Positions 41,894 through 50,233 of a stretch of DNA of 64,000 nt are shown one piece after another. The notes beneath the pieces are model-generated. The model was not told where the DNA came from, did not search any database, and saw nothing but the letters and a program-made list of their open reading frames with translations. A program made the translations under genes and the position numbers. Source of the stretch: Rhodococcus rhodochrous (lineage in GTDB: Bacteria; Actinomycetota; Actinomycetes; Mycobacteriales; Mycobacteriaceae); contig NZ_CP027557.1 in assembly GCF_014854695.1 (NCBI RefSeq), forward strand, positions 4,814,891-4,878,890. Direction: 5' to 3'. The stretch's first letter is position 1. Every line of letters starts with the position of its first letter.

Positions 41894-42244
41894 TCACTCG
41901 GCGCTCTCGTCGCCCTCGTCCCGCCGGCGCTGCTCCTGCGCGAGCCGCCGTTGCTGCTCGACCCGCGCACGGAAGCGCCGCTGGAACTCCTCGTCGTTCT
42001 CGGGATCGACGGCAGGGCGGAATCGACTCGGGTGCTGGGGAGTGGACCTGGACGTCAGCATGTCCACCACCCCCTGCGGTCGCCCGAGGACCAGCCAGAG
42101 CCCCGACCCGATCAACGGCAGGAAGAGAACGATCGTCACCCAGAGCAGTTTGGGCAGACGCCGGACCCGTTGCTCGTCGGCGCAGATCACGTCGACGAGG
42201 CATCCCACCCACAACACTGTCACGATCAATCCGAGATACGGCAC
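41894..42244 (-). CDS. PLDc_N membrane protein
   Basis: A 116-residue protein with two membrane segments (about residues 3-20 and 34-54) and a basic, charged tail rich in Arg and Gln, matching the phospholipase D-nuclease N-terminal domain family. Function unknown. GTG at 42244. A repeated palindrome lies between it and the MeaB gene, so it may be a separate transcript. Confidence 0.8.
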   Translation of the reverse strand: MPYLGLIVTVLWVGCLVDVICADEQRVRRLPKLLWVTIVLFLPLIGSGLWLVLGRPQGVVDMLTSRSTPQHPSRFRPAVDPENDEEFQRRFRARVEQQRRLAQEQRRRDEGDESAE

Positions 42245-42310
42245 CTTCGCAAGCTAACAGGCCGTGCGGACTCACGCCGCCGCTCGGGTAGGCCCCGGTT
42301 ACGCCGAAAT

Positions 42311-42347
42311 GGTTGTTCCGACCGCGCATGACGCCGTCGGAACAACC
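42311..42347. repeat. dispersed palindromic element, copy A
   Basis: GGTTGTTCCGAC at 42311-42322 pairs perfectly with 42336-42347 around a 13-base loop. Its reverse complement matches the element at 58922-58960 at 35 of 39 positions, including the loop, so it is a repeat and not merely a terminator. It can also end the MeaB transcript. Confidence 0.75.
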
Positions 42348-42359
42348 GGATCGAGCACG

Positions 42360-43244
42360 CTAGTGGGACGAAACCCCGGCGCCCACACCGTCGACGAGTC
42401 GTGCGGCCGCCGAGTACGGATCGTCGCGACCGTCCGCGACGGCCTCTGCCAGAGCATCCAACTCCGAGTGGTTGCGCAGGAGGGTGTGTGCCAGCGACAG
42501 GATCTGGCTGCGGGCCCGCGCGGTGCGACGTTCCGCGGTGTCGGCCCGCTGGTGCGCCTCGATCGCGTCGACGAGGTCGTCGACACCGTGGCCGGTCGCG
42601 GCGACGAGCTTGAGGATCGGGACCTTCACGTCGCCACGGAGATCGCGCACCGTCTGATCCGCACCGTCGCGGTCGGCCTTGTTGACCACGACGAGATCGG
42701 CGACCTCGAGCAGTCCGGCCTTGGCGGCCTGGACGGCATCTCCCCCACCCGGATTGAGGATGACGACGGTGGGTTCGGCGACCGACGCGATCTCGATCTC
42801 CGACTGCCCCACCCCGACGGATTCGAGCAGGATCACGTCGTAACCCAAGGCTGCCAGCAATCGGATCGACGCGGGGACGGCGGCCGCGAGTCCGCCGAGA
42901 TGTCCGCGGGAGGCCACCGACCGGACGAACACACCCGCGTCGCCGACGTGCGCGGCCATGCGGATGCGGTCGCCGAGCAGTGCGCCGCCGCTGTAGGGGG
43001 ACGACGGGTCGACGGCCAGTACCGCGACCCGCAGTCCCCGTTCGCGGTAGGCGGTGGTGAGTGCCCCGACCGTGGTGGACTTGCCGGCGCCGGGCGGGCC
43101 CGTGAATCCGACGACCCGCGCGCGGGCGGGTTCGAGCAGCTCGAGTACCTCGTCCCGGCGCGGTCCTTCGACGAGGGTCAGCAATCGACCCGCGGCACGC
43201 GGGGAGCCCCCGCGTGCCGCGTCGATCAATTCACCGATGTTCAC
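42360..43244 (-). CDS. meaB: MeaB/ArgK-type G3E GTPase
   Basis: A 294-residue G3E GTPase. GPPGAGKST at 49-57 is the P-loop, ESVGVGQSE is switch III-like, and NKAD is the base-specificity loop. MeaB guards and reloads adenosylcobalamin mutases such as methylmalonyl-CoA mutase. No mutase gene is in this window; it is behind a thiolase and an acyl-CoA synthetase, suggesting that the pathway makes propionyl-CoA or a branched acyl-CoA. The mutase must lie elsewhere. Confidence 0.93.
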   Translation of the reverse strand: MNIGELIDAARGGSPRAAGRLLTLVEGPRRDEVLELLEPARARVVGFTGPPGAGKSTTVGALTTAYRERGLRVAVLAVDPSSPYSGGALLGDRIRMAAHVGDAGVFVRSVASRGHLGGLAAAVPASIRLLAALGYDVILLESVGVGQSEIEIASVAEPTVVILNPGGGDAVQAAKAGLLEVADLVVVNKADRDGADQTVRDLRGDVKVPILKLVAATGHGVDDLVDAIEAHQRADTAERRTARARSQILSLAHTLLRNHSELDALAEAVADGRDDPYSAAARLVDGVGAGVSSH

Positions 43245-43257
43245 GGCGTATCCCGGT

Positions 43258-44397
43258 TCACGGTGCCGGCACCTCGATCACGACGGCCGAGCCCATGCCA
43301 CCACCCGCGCACATCGACGCGACACCGATGCCACCGCCGCGGCGGCGCAGTTCGTAGGTGAGGGTGACGAGCATGCGGGCGCCGGTCGCGGCGACCGGAT
43401 GGCCGAGGGAGCAGCCGCTGCCGTTGACGTTGACTTTCTCGGGGTCGATCTCGAGCAGCTTGATGCACGCGACGCACTGCGCGGCGAACGCTTCGTTGAT
43501 CTCGAAGAGGTCGACGTCGCCGATGGACAGACCGGCGCGCTGGAGTGCCTTCGGGATCGCCTCGACCGGCGCGAGTCCGGTGATCGCGGGGTCGACACCC
43601 ACCGACGCCCACGACAGCACCGTGCCGAGCGCGGGCAGACCCAGATCACTGCTCGCGATGGCCAGCGCGGCCGCCGCATCGTTGCCGCCGCAGGCGTTGC
43701 CGGCGGTGATGCTGAAGCCCTCGATCTCCGGGTGCAGCACCTTCAGGGACGCGAGCTTCTCGAGGCTCGTCTCCCGGCGCGGGTGTTCGTCGGTGTCGAA
43801 CAGGCCGTGCGGGGTGTCGATCGGGACGATCTCCTCCTTGAAGCGGCCCTCGTCGATGGCGCGGATCGCGACCTGGTGCGAGCGCAGCGCCCAGGCGTCC
43901 ATTTCCTCGCGGCTGATACCGGCCTTCACCGCGGCGTTCCAGCCGACGGTGATGGACATGTCGCGGTTGGGGGCCTCGGGGCTGTCGGGGTGGCTGGGCG
44001 ACATCCACGGCACCCACTCCTCGCCCTTCCGGATGAGCGATCGAGGCGAGGTCGACGCGGAGTTGACGCCACCGGCGATCACGATGCGGTCCATGCCGGA
44101 GCGGATACTCGCCGCGGCGGACTGCACGGTCGACAGGCTCGCTGCGCAGTGCCGGTTCTGTGCGAGACCGGGCACATGGGTCAGGCCGGCGGTGAGGGCT
44201 GCGTGCCGGGCGATCACGCCGCCGCCGTACAGGCCCTCGCCGAGGATCACGTCGTCGATCAGGTTCTTGTCGAGGTCCTCGGTGGTCGCGGTGACGATGC
44301 GCTCCGCGAGGGCGAACGCGTCGGTGTCGCGGAGCGTGCCCTTGACGGCGGTGCCGACCGGGGTGCGCAGGGCGGAAACGATCACGGCATCAGGCAT
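43258..44397 (-). CDS. thiolase (acetyl-CoA C-acetyltransferase family)
   Basis: A 379-residue thiolase. Cys84 in NRHCAASLST is the nucleophile, His is in SLGHPVAATGA, and Cys in MCAGGG. The N-terminal VIVSALRTPVG is typical. ATG at 44397 overlaps the synthetase gene by 8 bases. It differs from the thiolase at 19684, so two chain-shortening steps can be served. Confidence 0.92.
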   Translation of the reverse strand: MPDAVIVSALRTPVGTAVKGTLRDTDAFALAERIVTATTEDLDKNLIDDVILGEGLYGGGVIARHAALTAGLTHVPGLAQNRHCAASLSTVQSAAASIRSGMDRIVIAGGVNSASTSPRSLIRKGEEWVPWMSPSHPDSPEAPNRDMSITVGWNAAVKAGISREEMDAWALRSHQVAIRAIDEGRFKEEIVPIDTPHGLFDTDEHPRRETSLEKLASLKVLHPEIEGFSITAGNACGGNDAAAALAIASSDLGLPALGTVLSWASVGVDPAITGLAPVEAIPKALQRAGLSIGDVDLFEINEAFAAQCVACIKLLEIDPEKVNVNGSGCSLGHPVAATGARMLVTLTYELRRRGGGIGVASMCAGGGMGSAVVIEVPAP

Positions 44398-45829
44398 GGG
44401 TGGCCTCCAGTTCGGCGAGAAGGGTGCGACGCAAGAGTTTTCCGGTCTCGGTCTTGGGCAGTTCGTCCCGGAAGACGATGTTGTCGGGGGTCTTCGAGGA
44501 ACGCAGACGTTCCTTGACCCACTGTCGGATCTCGTCCGGATCGCCGTCGCCGACGAGGACCGCGACGATGCGTTGTCCCCATTCGGTATCCGACACGCCG
44601 ATGACGGCGGCCTCGGTGATGCCCGGATGGGCGAGCAGGACGTCCTCGATCTCGGCGGGGGCGATGTTCTCGCCACCGCGGATGATCGTGTCGTCGGAAC
44701 GGCCCTCGACATACAGATATCCGTCGGTGTCGAGCCGGCCGAGATCGCGGGTGGAGAACCATCCCTCGGCGTCGAGGACGCTGCGGTTGCCGTATTCGCC
44801 CGAGATCTGTTCGCCGCGGACGAAGATCAGGCCGGTCTCGCCGGCCGGGACGGGTTCGCCCTCCTCGGAACGGATCTCGATCTCGATGCCGGGGAGCGGG
44901 CGACCCACCGAACCGAGGCGGTCGCGGACGGCCGGATCGGTGGAGTCGAAGGCGGTGCGGTGGTCGTCGGGTCCGAGAACCGCGACGGACGACGCGGTTT
45001 CGGTGAGACCGTAGGCGTTGACGAAGCCGGTGTCGGGGAAGGCGCGCAGCGCATGCTCGAGGACCGGGCGCGGCGTGCGCGACCCGCCGTAGGCGAGACT
45101 CGCCAGCGTGGGGGTGTCGGCCGTGTCGTCGCCGAGGGCGGTCACGATGCGGGCGAGCATGGTCGGGACGAGCATCGCGTGGGTGACGCGTTCGCACCGG
45201 ACCGTCTCGAGCCAGACCTGCGGGTCGAAGGCCGGCAGGTACACCACGCGGCGGCCGGTGTAGAAGTTCGACAGCAGGTTGGTCAGGCCGGCGATGTGGT
45301 ACGGCGGGACCGAGACAAGCGATGCGTCGGTCTCGGCGGCCGATCCGAACTCCATGGTGTTGAGCACGTAGGCGAGCAGGTGCCGGTGCCGCAGGATCGC
45401 GGGCTTCGGATCCGAGGTGGTGCCGCTGGTGTAGATGATCGCGGCGACCATGTCGCCGTCCCACTGAGGTTCGAGTGGCGGTTCGGGGTCGCCTGTGGCG
45501 TAGGAGTCGTCGACGAGGGCGTCGAGGTCGTCCTGCTCGAGTACGAGCGCACCGGGGTGCTTGGCCTTCAGCGCACCGAGTTGTTGTTCGCCGAGCCGGT
45601 AGTTGAGCGGCACGAAAGGAACCCCGGCCAGTGCCGAACCGAACAGCGCCACCGGATACGCGAGGTGGTTGGACCCCAGGTAGAGCACCGCCGGATGATT
45701 CCGGAACTGCGCGGCGGCACGACGTGCGAGGGCGTCGAGACCGGCAGCGGTGAGGGTCCGGTTCCCGACGGTCGCAACTGCTCGCTCGCCGGTGCTTGCG
45801 GCCATTTCTAGAATCATGCTTAGGTTCAT
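44390..45829 (-). CDS. acyl-CoA synthetase (AMP-forming)
   Basis: A 479-residue ANL enzyme. IIYTSGTTSDPKP near 146-158 is the P-loop-like motif, YGLTETASS near 275 the adenine motif, and GWFSTRDLG and KTETGKLLRR (catalytic Lys) close it. It activates a carboxylic acid with ATP and CoA. Three ATGs are possible (45829, 45817, 45805). I favour 45829, directly after a -10-like TAATGT that overlaps the island operator, i.e. leaderless. Confidence 0.9.
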   Translation of the reverse strand: MNLSMILEMAASTGERAVATVGNRTLTAAGLDALARRAAAQFRNHPAVLYLGSNHLAYPVALFGSALAGVPFVPLNYRLGEQQLGALKAKHPGALVLEQDDLDALVDDSYATGDPEPPLEPQWDGDMVAAIIYTSGTTSDPKPAILRHRHLLAYVLNTMEFGSAAETDASLVSVPPYHIAGLTNLLSNFYTGRRVVYLPAFDPQVWLETVRCERVTHAMLVPTMLARIVTALGDDTADTPTLASLAYGGSRTPRPVLEHALRAFPDTGFVNAYGLTETASSVAVLGPDDHRTAFDSTDPAVRDRLGSVGRPLPGIEIEIRSEEGEPVPAGETGLIFVRGEQISGEYGNRSVLDAEGWFSTRDLGRLDTDGYLYVEGRSDDTIIRGGENIAPAEIEDVLLAHPGITEAAVIGVSDTEWGQRIVAVLVGDGDPDEIRQWVKERLRSSKTPDNIVFRDELPKTETGKLLRRTLLAELEATHA

Positions 45830-45844
45830 GAGAACATTATTCTC
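45830..45844. promoter_or_regulatory. island operator, copy 7
   Basis: GAGAACATTATTCTC is one base from perfect. It touches the synthetase ATG on the minus strand and lies 50 bases before the SDR start on the plus strand, so it can control both directions. Confidence 0.75.
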
Positions 45845-45893
45845 ACAGACAGAGAGCTTTACTTTCAAGAGCTCGAATCTCGAAGGAGGCAGC

Positions 45894-46661
45894 ATGCAGG
45901 TAGCAGGAAGCTCCGCGATCGTCGTCGGCGGCACGGGTGGCCTCGGGCAGGCCACCGTCCGGCGTCTCCACGAGGCGGGTGCGAAGGTCGTCGTCGCCGA
46001 CGTCAACGACGAGAAGGGCAAGGAACTCGAGCAGGAACTCGGTGTGCGGTACGTGCGCACCGACGCCGGCAGCGAAGAATCCGTCTCGGCCGCCATCGCG
46101 GAAGCGGACTCGCTCGCGCCGCTGCGCATCTCCGTCGACTGCCACGGTGGCCCGGCCGGTGGCGGACGCCTCGTCGGCAAGGACGGCAGCGCCATGCCGC
46201 TCGAGAACTTCACCAAGACCATCGAGTCGTACCTGACGTCGTCGTTCAACGTCATGCGCCTGGCCGCCGCCGCCATCGCCAAGCAGGACCCCTTCGACGA
46301 CGAGGGCTCCCGCGGCGTCATCGTGAACACCGCGTCCATCGCCGGTTACGAAGGGCAGATCGGGCAGCTCCCCTACGCGGCCGCGAAGGGCGGCGTCATC
46401 GGCATGACGCTGGTCGCCGCACGCGACCTGTCGCCGCTCGGCATCCGCGTCAACACCATCGCGCCGGGCACGATCCTCACCCCCGCCTACGGCAAGGCCG
46501 GCGACCAGCTCGAGGCGTACTGGGGCCCGCAGATCCCGCATCCCAAGCGCATGGGCCGCCCTGCCGAGTACGCGACGCTCGTCGCGTCCATCGTCGAGAA
46601 CGACTACCTCAACGGCGAGGTCATCCGCCTCGACGGTGCACTGAGGTTCCCGCCGAAGTGA
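45894..46661 (+). CDS. SDR, 3-hydroxyacyl-CoA dehydrogenase type II-like
   Basis: A 255-residue SDR with GGTGGLGQ loop, VADVND (NAD type), ASIAG for Ser and YAAAK for Tyr/Lys. The NNAG motif is changed to DCHGG, and the insert after ASIAGYEGQ is as in HSD10-like enzymes, which oxidise 3-hydroxyacyl-CoA and hydroxysteroids. ATG at 45894 follows AAGGAGG. It overlaps the next SDR by GTGA. Confidence 0.88.
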   Translation: MQVAGSSAIVVGGTGGLGQATVRRLHEAGAKVVVADVNDEKGKELEQELGVRYVRTDAGSEESVSAAIAEADSLAPLRISVDCHGGPAGGGRLVGKDGSAMPLENFTKTIESYLTSSFNVMRLAAAAIAKQDPFDDEGSRGVIVNTASIAGYEGQIGQLPYAAAKGGVIGMTLVAARDLSPLGIRVNTIAPGTILTPAYGKAGDQLEAYWGPQIPHPKRMGRPAEYATLVASIVENDYLNGEVIRLDGALRFPPK

Positions 46662-47410
46662 GCCCCCTCGCAGGGAAGGTCGCGTTCGTCGCCGGTGCCA
46701 GTCGTGGCATCGGCGCGGCGATCGCCGTCGCTCTCGCCGAGGCGGGAGCCTCTGTGGCGGTCGCGGCACGCTCCGAGCAGGAGGGCAAGCTGCCCGGCAC
46801 CATCGGCTCGGTCGCCGAGCGGATCACCGACGCCGGCGGCCGGGCCCTACCGGTGCCGTGCGACGTCACCGACGAACAGTCCGTCGACTCCGCGATCGCC
46901 GCGACGGTCGCCGAGTTCGGCGGGCTCGACATCCTCGTCGCGAACGCCGGGGTGCTGTGGATGGGGCCGATCGAGACGACCCCGGCGAAACGCTGGCAGT
47001 TGTGCCTCGACGTCAACCTCACCGGCGTATTCACCGTGACCAAGGCAGCGATCCCGCATCTGCGCGAGCGCGGCGGCGGGTCGATGATCGCGGTGACCAC
47101 CAGCGGCGTGACGATGACCGACCGCGGCTCGAACGCCTACTGGGTGTCCAAGGCCGCGGTGGAACGCCTCTACGTCGGGCTCGCGGCCGACCTGCGGCAG
47201 GACAACATCGCGGTCAACTGTCTCGCGCCCTCACGGGTCGTCCTCACCGAGGGCTGGACCGCCGGCGGTGGCGGACGGGAGATCCCGCCCGAGATGGTGG
47301 AACCACCGGAGACGATGGGCGCCGCCGCGGTGCTGCTCGCGCAGCAGGACGCGAACGGGATCTCCGGCACCGTGCAGCGTTCGGAGAGCCTCGTGTCCGC
47401 GAGGGGATGA
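46658..47410 (+). CDS. short-chain dehydrogenase/reductase
   Basis: A 250-residue SDR. GASRGIGA and RSEQ after strand 2 favour NADP(H); ANAG, TTSGV and YWVSK are present. The GTG start at 46658 overlaps the previous SDR, so the two act in one operon, perhaps on successive hydroxyl or keto groups. A hairpin at 47418-47455 ends the unit. Confidence 0.88.
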   Translation: MSPLAGKVAFVAGASRGIGAAIAVALAEAGASVAVAARSEQEGKLPGTIGSVAERITDAGGRALPVPCDVTDEQSVDSAIAATVAEFGGLDILVANAGVLWMGPIETTPAKRWQLCLDVNLTGVFTVTKAAIPHLRERGGGSMIAVTTSGVTMTDRGSNAYWVSKAAVERLYVGLAADLRQDNIAVNCLAPSRVVLTEGWTAGGGGREIPPEMVEPPETMGAAAVLLAQQDANGISGTVQRSESLVSARG

Positions 47411-47417
47411 GATTGCC

Positions 47418-47455
47418 GCACGAAGGGAGGTCCGGCACCGGGCCTCCCTTCGTGC
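47418..47455. terminator. bidirectional terminator hairpin
   Basis: GCACGAAGGGAGG at 47418-47430 pairs exactly with 47443-47455; CCGG/CCGG extends into the loop. It separates converging genes. Confidence 0.75.
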
Positions 47456-47482
47456 TTCCGGGTGCGAATCCGCTTCGACGGT

Positions 47483-48418
47483 TCAGCGGTCCGACCGCGC
47501 GACGAGCCGTCCGGTCACCTCGTTGCGACGAAGGCGTTCCAGGCCATCACCGATCTCCTCGAAGCCGATCTCGGTGTATGCGGGTTCGATCTCCCGTCTC
47601 ACGAACAGGTCGTACACCTCCTCGATGTCCTCGACGGTCCCACCGAGGGAACCCACGAGCGTCCTGCCGAGGAGCGTCGGCGTCTTCACGGTGAACGTCG
47701 GCAGGCCCAGACCGACCTGCACCACGGTGCCGCCCCGGGCGACGGCGTCGATCGCCTTCTGTGTGGTGTCGAAACCGGCGTAGTCGACCACGAGGTCGAA
47801 TCCTCGGCCCGCCCATTCGGCCGCGTCCCGCACGACATCCGTCGCGCCGGCCTGCCGGGCGAGATCCCATGCCGATTCCTTCGTCTCTGCCACGTGCACC
47901 TCCGCACCGGCCAGCACGGCCGCACGAGTCCCGATCTGCCCCAGACCGCCGTAGCCGATCACACCGACCTTCATCCCCGTCGACGCACCACCGACCTTGA
48001 TGATGGCGTGGTACGAGGTCATTCCCGCATCCGTCGCGAGGGCGGCCAGCGACAGGTCCAGCCCTTCGGGCACCCGGGCGAGATCGCGGGCATCGGCGAC
48101 CAGCTTGTCGGCGAACCCACCGTGGGAGAACATGCCGAGCGGCGGACGCACGCCCGACGAGCAGACGCCGACGACGTCACCGATGCTCCAGCCCTCGACG
48201 CCGTCGCCCAGTGCGCTGATGACGCCGGCGTTCTCGTGTCCCTGCGTCATGGGCAGGAACGGCATCGTCTCCTCTCCGACCTCCATGTACATCAGGTCGC
48301 TGTGACACAGTCCGGCCGCCGCGACGTCGATCACCACCTCGCCCGGGCCGGGTTCCGGTTCCGGAACCTCGTTCAACGAGATCGGTCGCCCGGCTCCTTC
48401 GAACTGCCATGCCCTCAT
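47483..48418 (-). CDS. zinc-dependent alcohol dehydrogenase, short MDR form
   Basis: A 311-residue MDR enzyme. Cys38 in AGLCHSD and His61/Glu62 in GHENAG are catalytic zinc ligands; GYGGLGQIG binds NAD(P). The four-Cys structural-zinc lobe is missing, making the protein about 30 residues shorter than usual. ATG at 48418 is preferred over GTG 48442. It diverges from the ferredoxin/P450 operon and may oxidise the alcohol formed by hydroxylation. Confidence 0.9.
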   Translation of the reverse strand: MRAWQFEGAGRPISLNEVPEPEPGPGEVVIDVAAAGLCHSDLMYMEVGEETMPFLPMTQGHENAGVISALGDGVEGWSIGDVVGVCSSGVRPPLGMFSHGGFADKLVADARDLARVPEGLDLSLAALATDAGMTSYHAIIKVGGASTGMKVGVIGYGGLGQIGTRAAVLAGAEVHVAETKESAWDLARQAGATDVVRDAAEWAGRGFDLVVDYAGFDTTQKAIDAVARGGTVVQVGLGLPTFTVKTPTLLGRTLVGSLGGTVEDIEEVYDLFVRREIEPAYTEIGFEEIGDGLERLRRNEVTGRLVARSDR

Positions 48419-48617
48419 ATCCGCACCGTCCTCACGCTCCACTTCTTCGATCGCACCTCTTGCAGGCCGACACCTGTGACATTACTGTTCTCACCAACCG
48501 GAACGGCATTCTTGGAACAAAGATCGTGAAAATGTTTACAGGGAACACGAATCGAGTCGCGGTGCAGTTCCGAACCGACTGCAGAACAACAGAATTCGCC
48601 GACGATCGGAGAACGTC
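48419..48617. promoter_or_regulatory. divergent promoter region, ADH and ferredoxin/P450
   Basis: The gap contains a weak island-operator match CGGAACGGCATTCTT at 48499-48513 and an inverted repeat TGCAGT/ACTGCA at 48563-48583. GTTTACAGGGAAC near 48534 is A+T-rich. No clear -35/-10 pair and no gene is seen. Confidence 0.4.
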
Positions 48618-48809
48618 ATGAAGGTGGAAGTCGATCCTCACCGCTGCCAAGGACACACACTGTGCGCCATGGCCGCCCCCACGCTCTTCGAACTGAGCGA
48701 CATCGACGGGCACGCCACGGCCGTCGACACCGAAGTACCCGCCGACCTCGCAGAATCCGCACGCGAGGCCTACCGCAGTTGCCCCGAACAGGCGATCTCC
48801 GTCCTGTGA
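48618..48809 (+). CDS. [3Fe-4S] ferredoxin, P450 partner
   Basis: A 63-residue ferredoxin with Cys10, His13 and Cys16 in CQGHTLC, the normal AAPTLF that follows, and the last ligand in SCPEQAI. GGAG precedes the ATG. It directly precedes a P450 gene and should feed it electrons. Compared with the copy at 29262 it has no extra Cys20. Confidence 0.95.
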   Translation: MKVEVDPHRCQGHTLCAMAAPTLFELSDIDGHATAVDTEVPADLAESAREAYRSCPEQAISVL

Positions 48810-48858
48810 CACCACCCGACCGCACCACCATCCATCGGACGCACGAGAGGGCAACACC

Positions 48859-50205
48859 GTGAGCGCTGACGAGGCCGTCGTCGACACCGAGCACCGGACA
48901 CCGGTCTATCAGTTCGACAGGCACGCACCGGACTACCGGGGCCGATTCTCGGAAATCACTACCGAGATGCACTCGAAATGCCCGGTGGCATGGTCCGACA
49001 CGCACGGAGGTCACTGGGTCGCCGCAGGCGGCGAGGCAGTATTCACCCTCGCACGCTCGGCGAACATCTCGAACGACCACGACGTGAAGGGAGTACGGCG
49101 CGGCTACAAGGGCATCATGATCCCCACGGCCGTCCGGGCATCCGGCGTGCGCGGTGGGATCCTGGAGATGGACGACCCCGAACACCGGGAATTCCGAAGC
49201 GTACTCAATCCGTATCTGTCTCCCGCTGCCGTGAAGAAATGGGTTCCCCTCATCGACGAGGTGATCCGCGCGTGCCTCGACGAGAAGATCGAGACCGGCA
49301 GCATCGACTTCATCGACGATATGGTGAACATCGTTCCCGCCGTCATCACCCTCGCGATGCTCGGGATTCCGGTCGCCAAGTGGAACGTCTACTGCGAGCC
49401 CGTCCACGCCGCGATGTACACGCCGCCGGACTCGCCCGATGTCCACCGCGTCGCCGAACTGCACCGGTTGATGGGAATGGATCTTCTCGCCAGCCTCCAC
49501 GAGATCCGGGAAAACCCCCGTCCCGGAATGGTCGATGCCGTCGCCCGCGCCACCATCGACGGGGAGACACCCGACGATCTCGAACTGCTCGGTGTGCTGA
49601 GCCTGCTCATCGGCGGTGGTTTCGACACGACGACGGCGTTGACCTCGCACGCGCTCGAGTGGCTGTCGCAGAACCCCGATCAGCGCGAAATCCTCAGCGC
49701 CGAGCGGGACACGCTGCTGGATTCGGCAACAGAAGAATTCCTGCGCTTCTATTGTCCGTCGGCCGGGGACGGCCGCACGTTCTCCGCCGACACCCAACTC
49801 GACGGCGTCGAGTTCAAGGAGGGCGAACGCATCTGGCTGTCGTGGGCGATGGCGAACCGGGATCCCGAACTGTTCACGGATCCGAACGAGATTGACCTGG
49901 AACGCAAGGGCAACCGGCACTTCAGCTTCGGACTCGGAGTGCACCGCTGCATCGGATCCAATCTGGCGCGAACCATGTTCAAGCGGATGTTGCTCGCGGT
50001 ACTCGACCGGATGCCGGACTATCGCTGCGACCCCGAAGGCACGGTCCACTACGAGTCCATCGGCGTCATCCAGGGCATGCGGCAGCTTCCGGCCACCTTC
50101 ACGCCCGGTCCGCGCCTCGGCGACGGACTCGACGAGACCCTCGACCGGATCCAGAAGATCGTCGACGAGCAGGGAATCGCAGCGCCGGTGACGGCACAGA
50201 AGTAA
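48859..50205 (+). CDS. cytochrome P450, second copy
   Basis: A 448-residue P450. GGGFDTTTA near 250 is the I-helix, EEFLRF the ExxR region, and FSFGLGVHRCIGSNLAR carries heme ligand Cys364. GTG at 48859 has GAGAGG upstream. The sequence is far from the P450 at 27973, so it works at another position or substrate stage. Downstream genes (amidohydrolase, SDR, EthD-like) form one operon with it. Confidence 0.95.
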   Translation: MSADEAVVDTEHRTPVYQFDRHAPDYRGRFSEITTEMHSKCPVAWSDTHGGHWVAAGGEAVFTLARSANISNDHDVKGVRRGYKGIMIPTAVRASGVRGGILEMDDPEHREFRSVLNPYLSPAAVKKWVPLIDEVIRACLDEKIETGSIDFIDDMVNIVPAVITLAMLGIPVAKWNVYCEPVHAAMYTPPDSPDVHRVAELHRLMGMDLLASLHEIRENPRPGMVDAVARATIDGETPDDLELLGVLSLLIGGGFDTTTALTSHALEWLSQNPDQREILSAERDTLLDSATEEFLRFYCPSAGDGRTFSADTQLDGVEFKEGERIWLSWAMANRDPELFTDPNEIDLERKGNRHFSFGLGVHRCIGSNLARTMFKRMLLAVLDRMPDYRCDPEGTVHYESIGVIQGMRQLPATFTPGPRLGDGLDETLDRIQKIVDEQGIAAPVTAQK

Positions 50206-50233
50206 CCGGCACCGGCTGCGGAAAGGGATCCTC

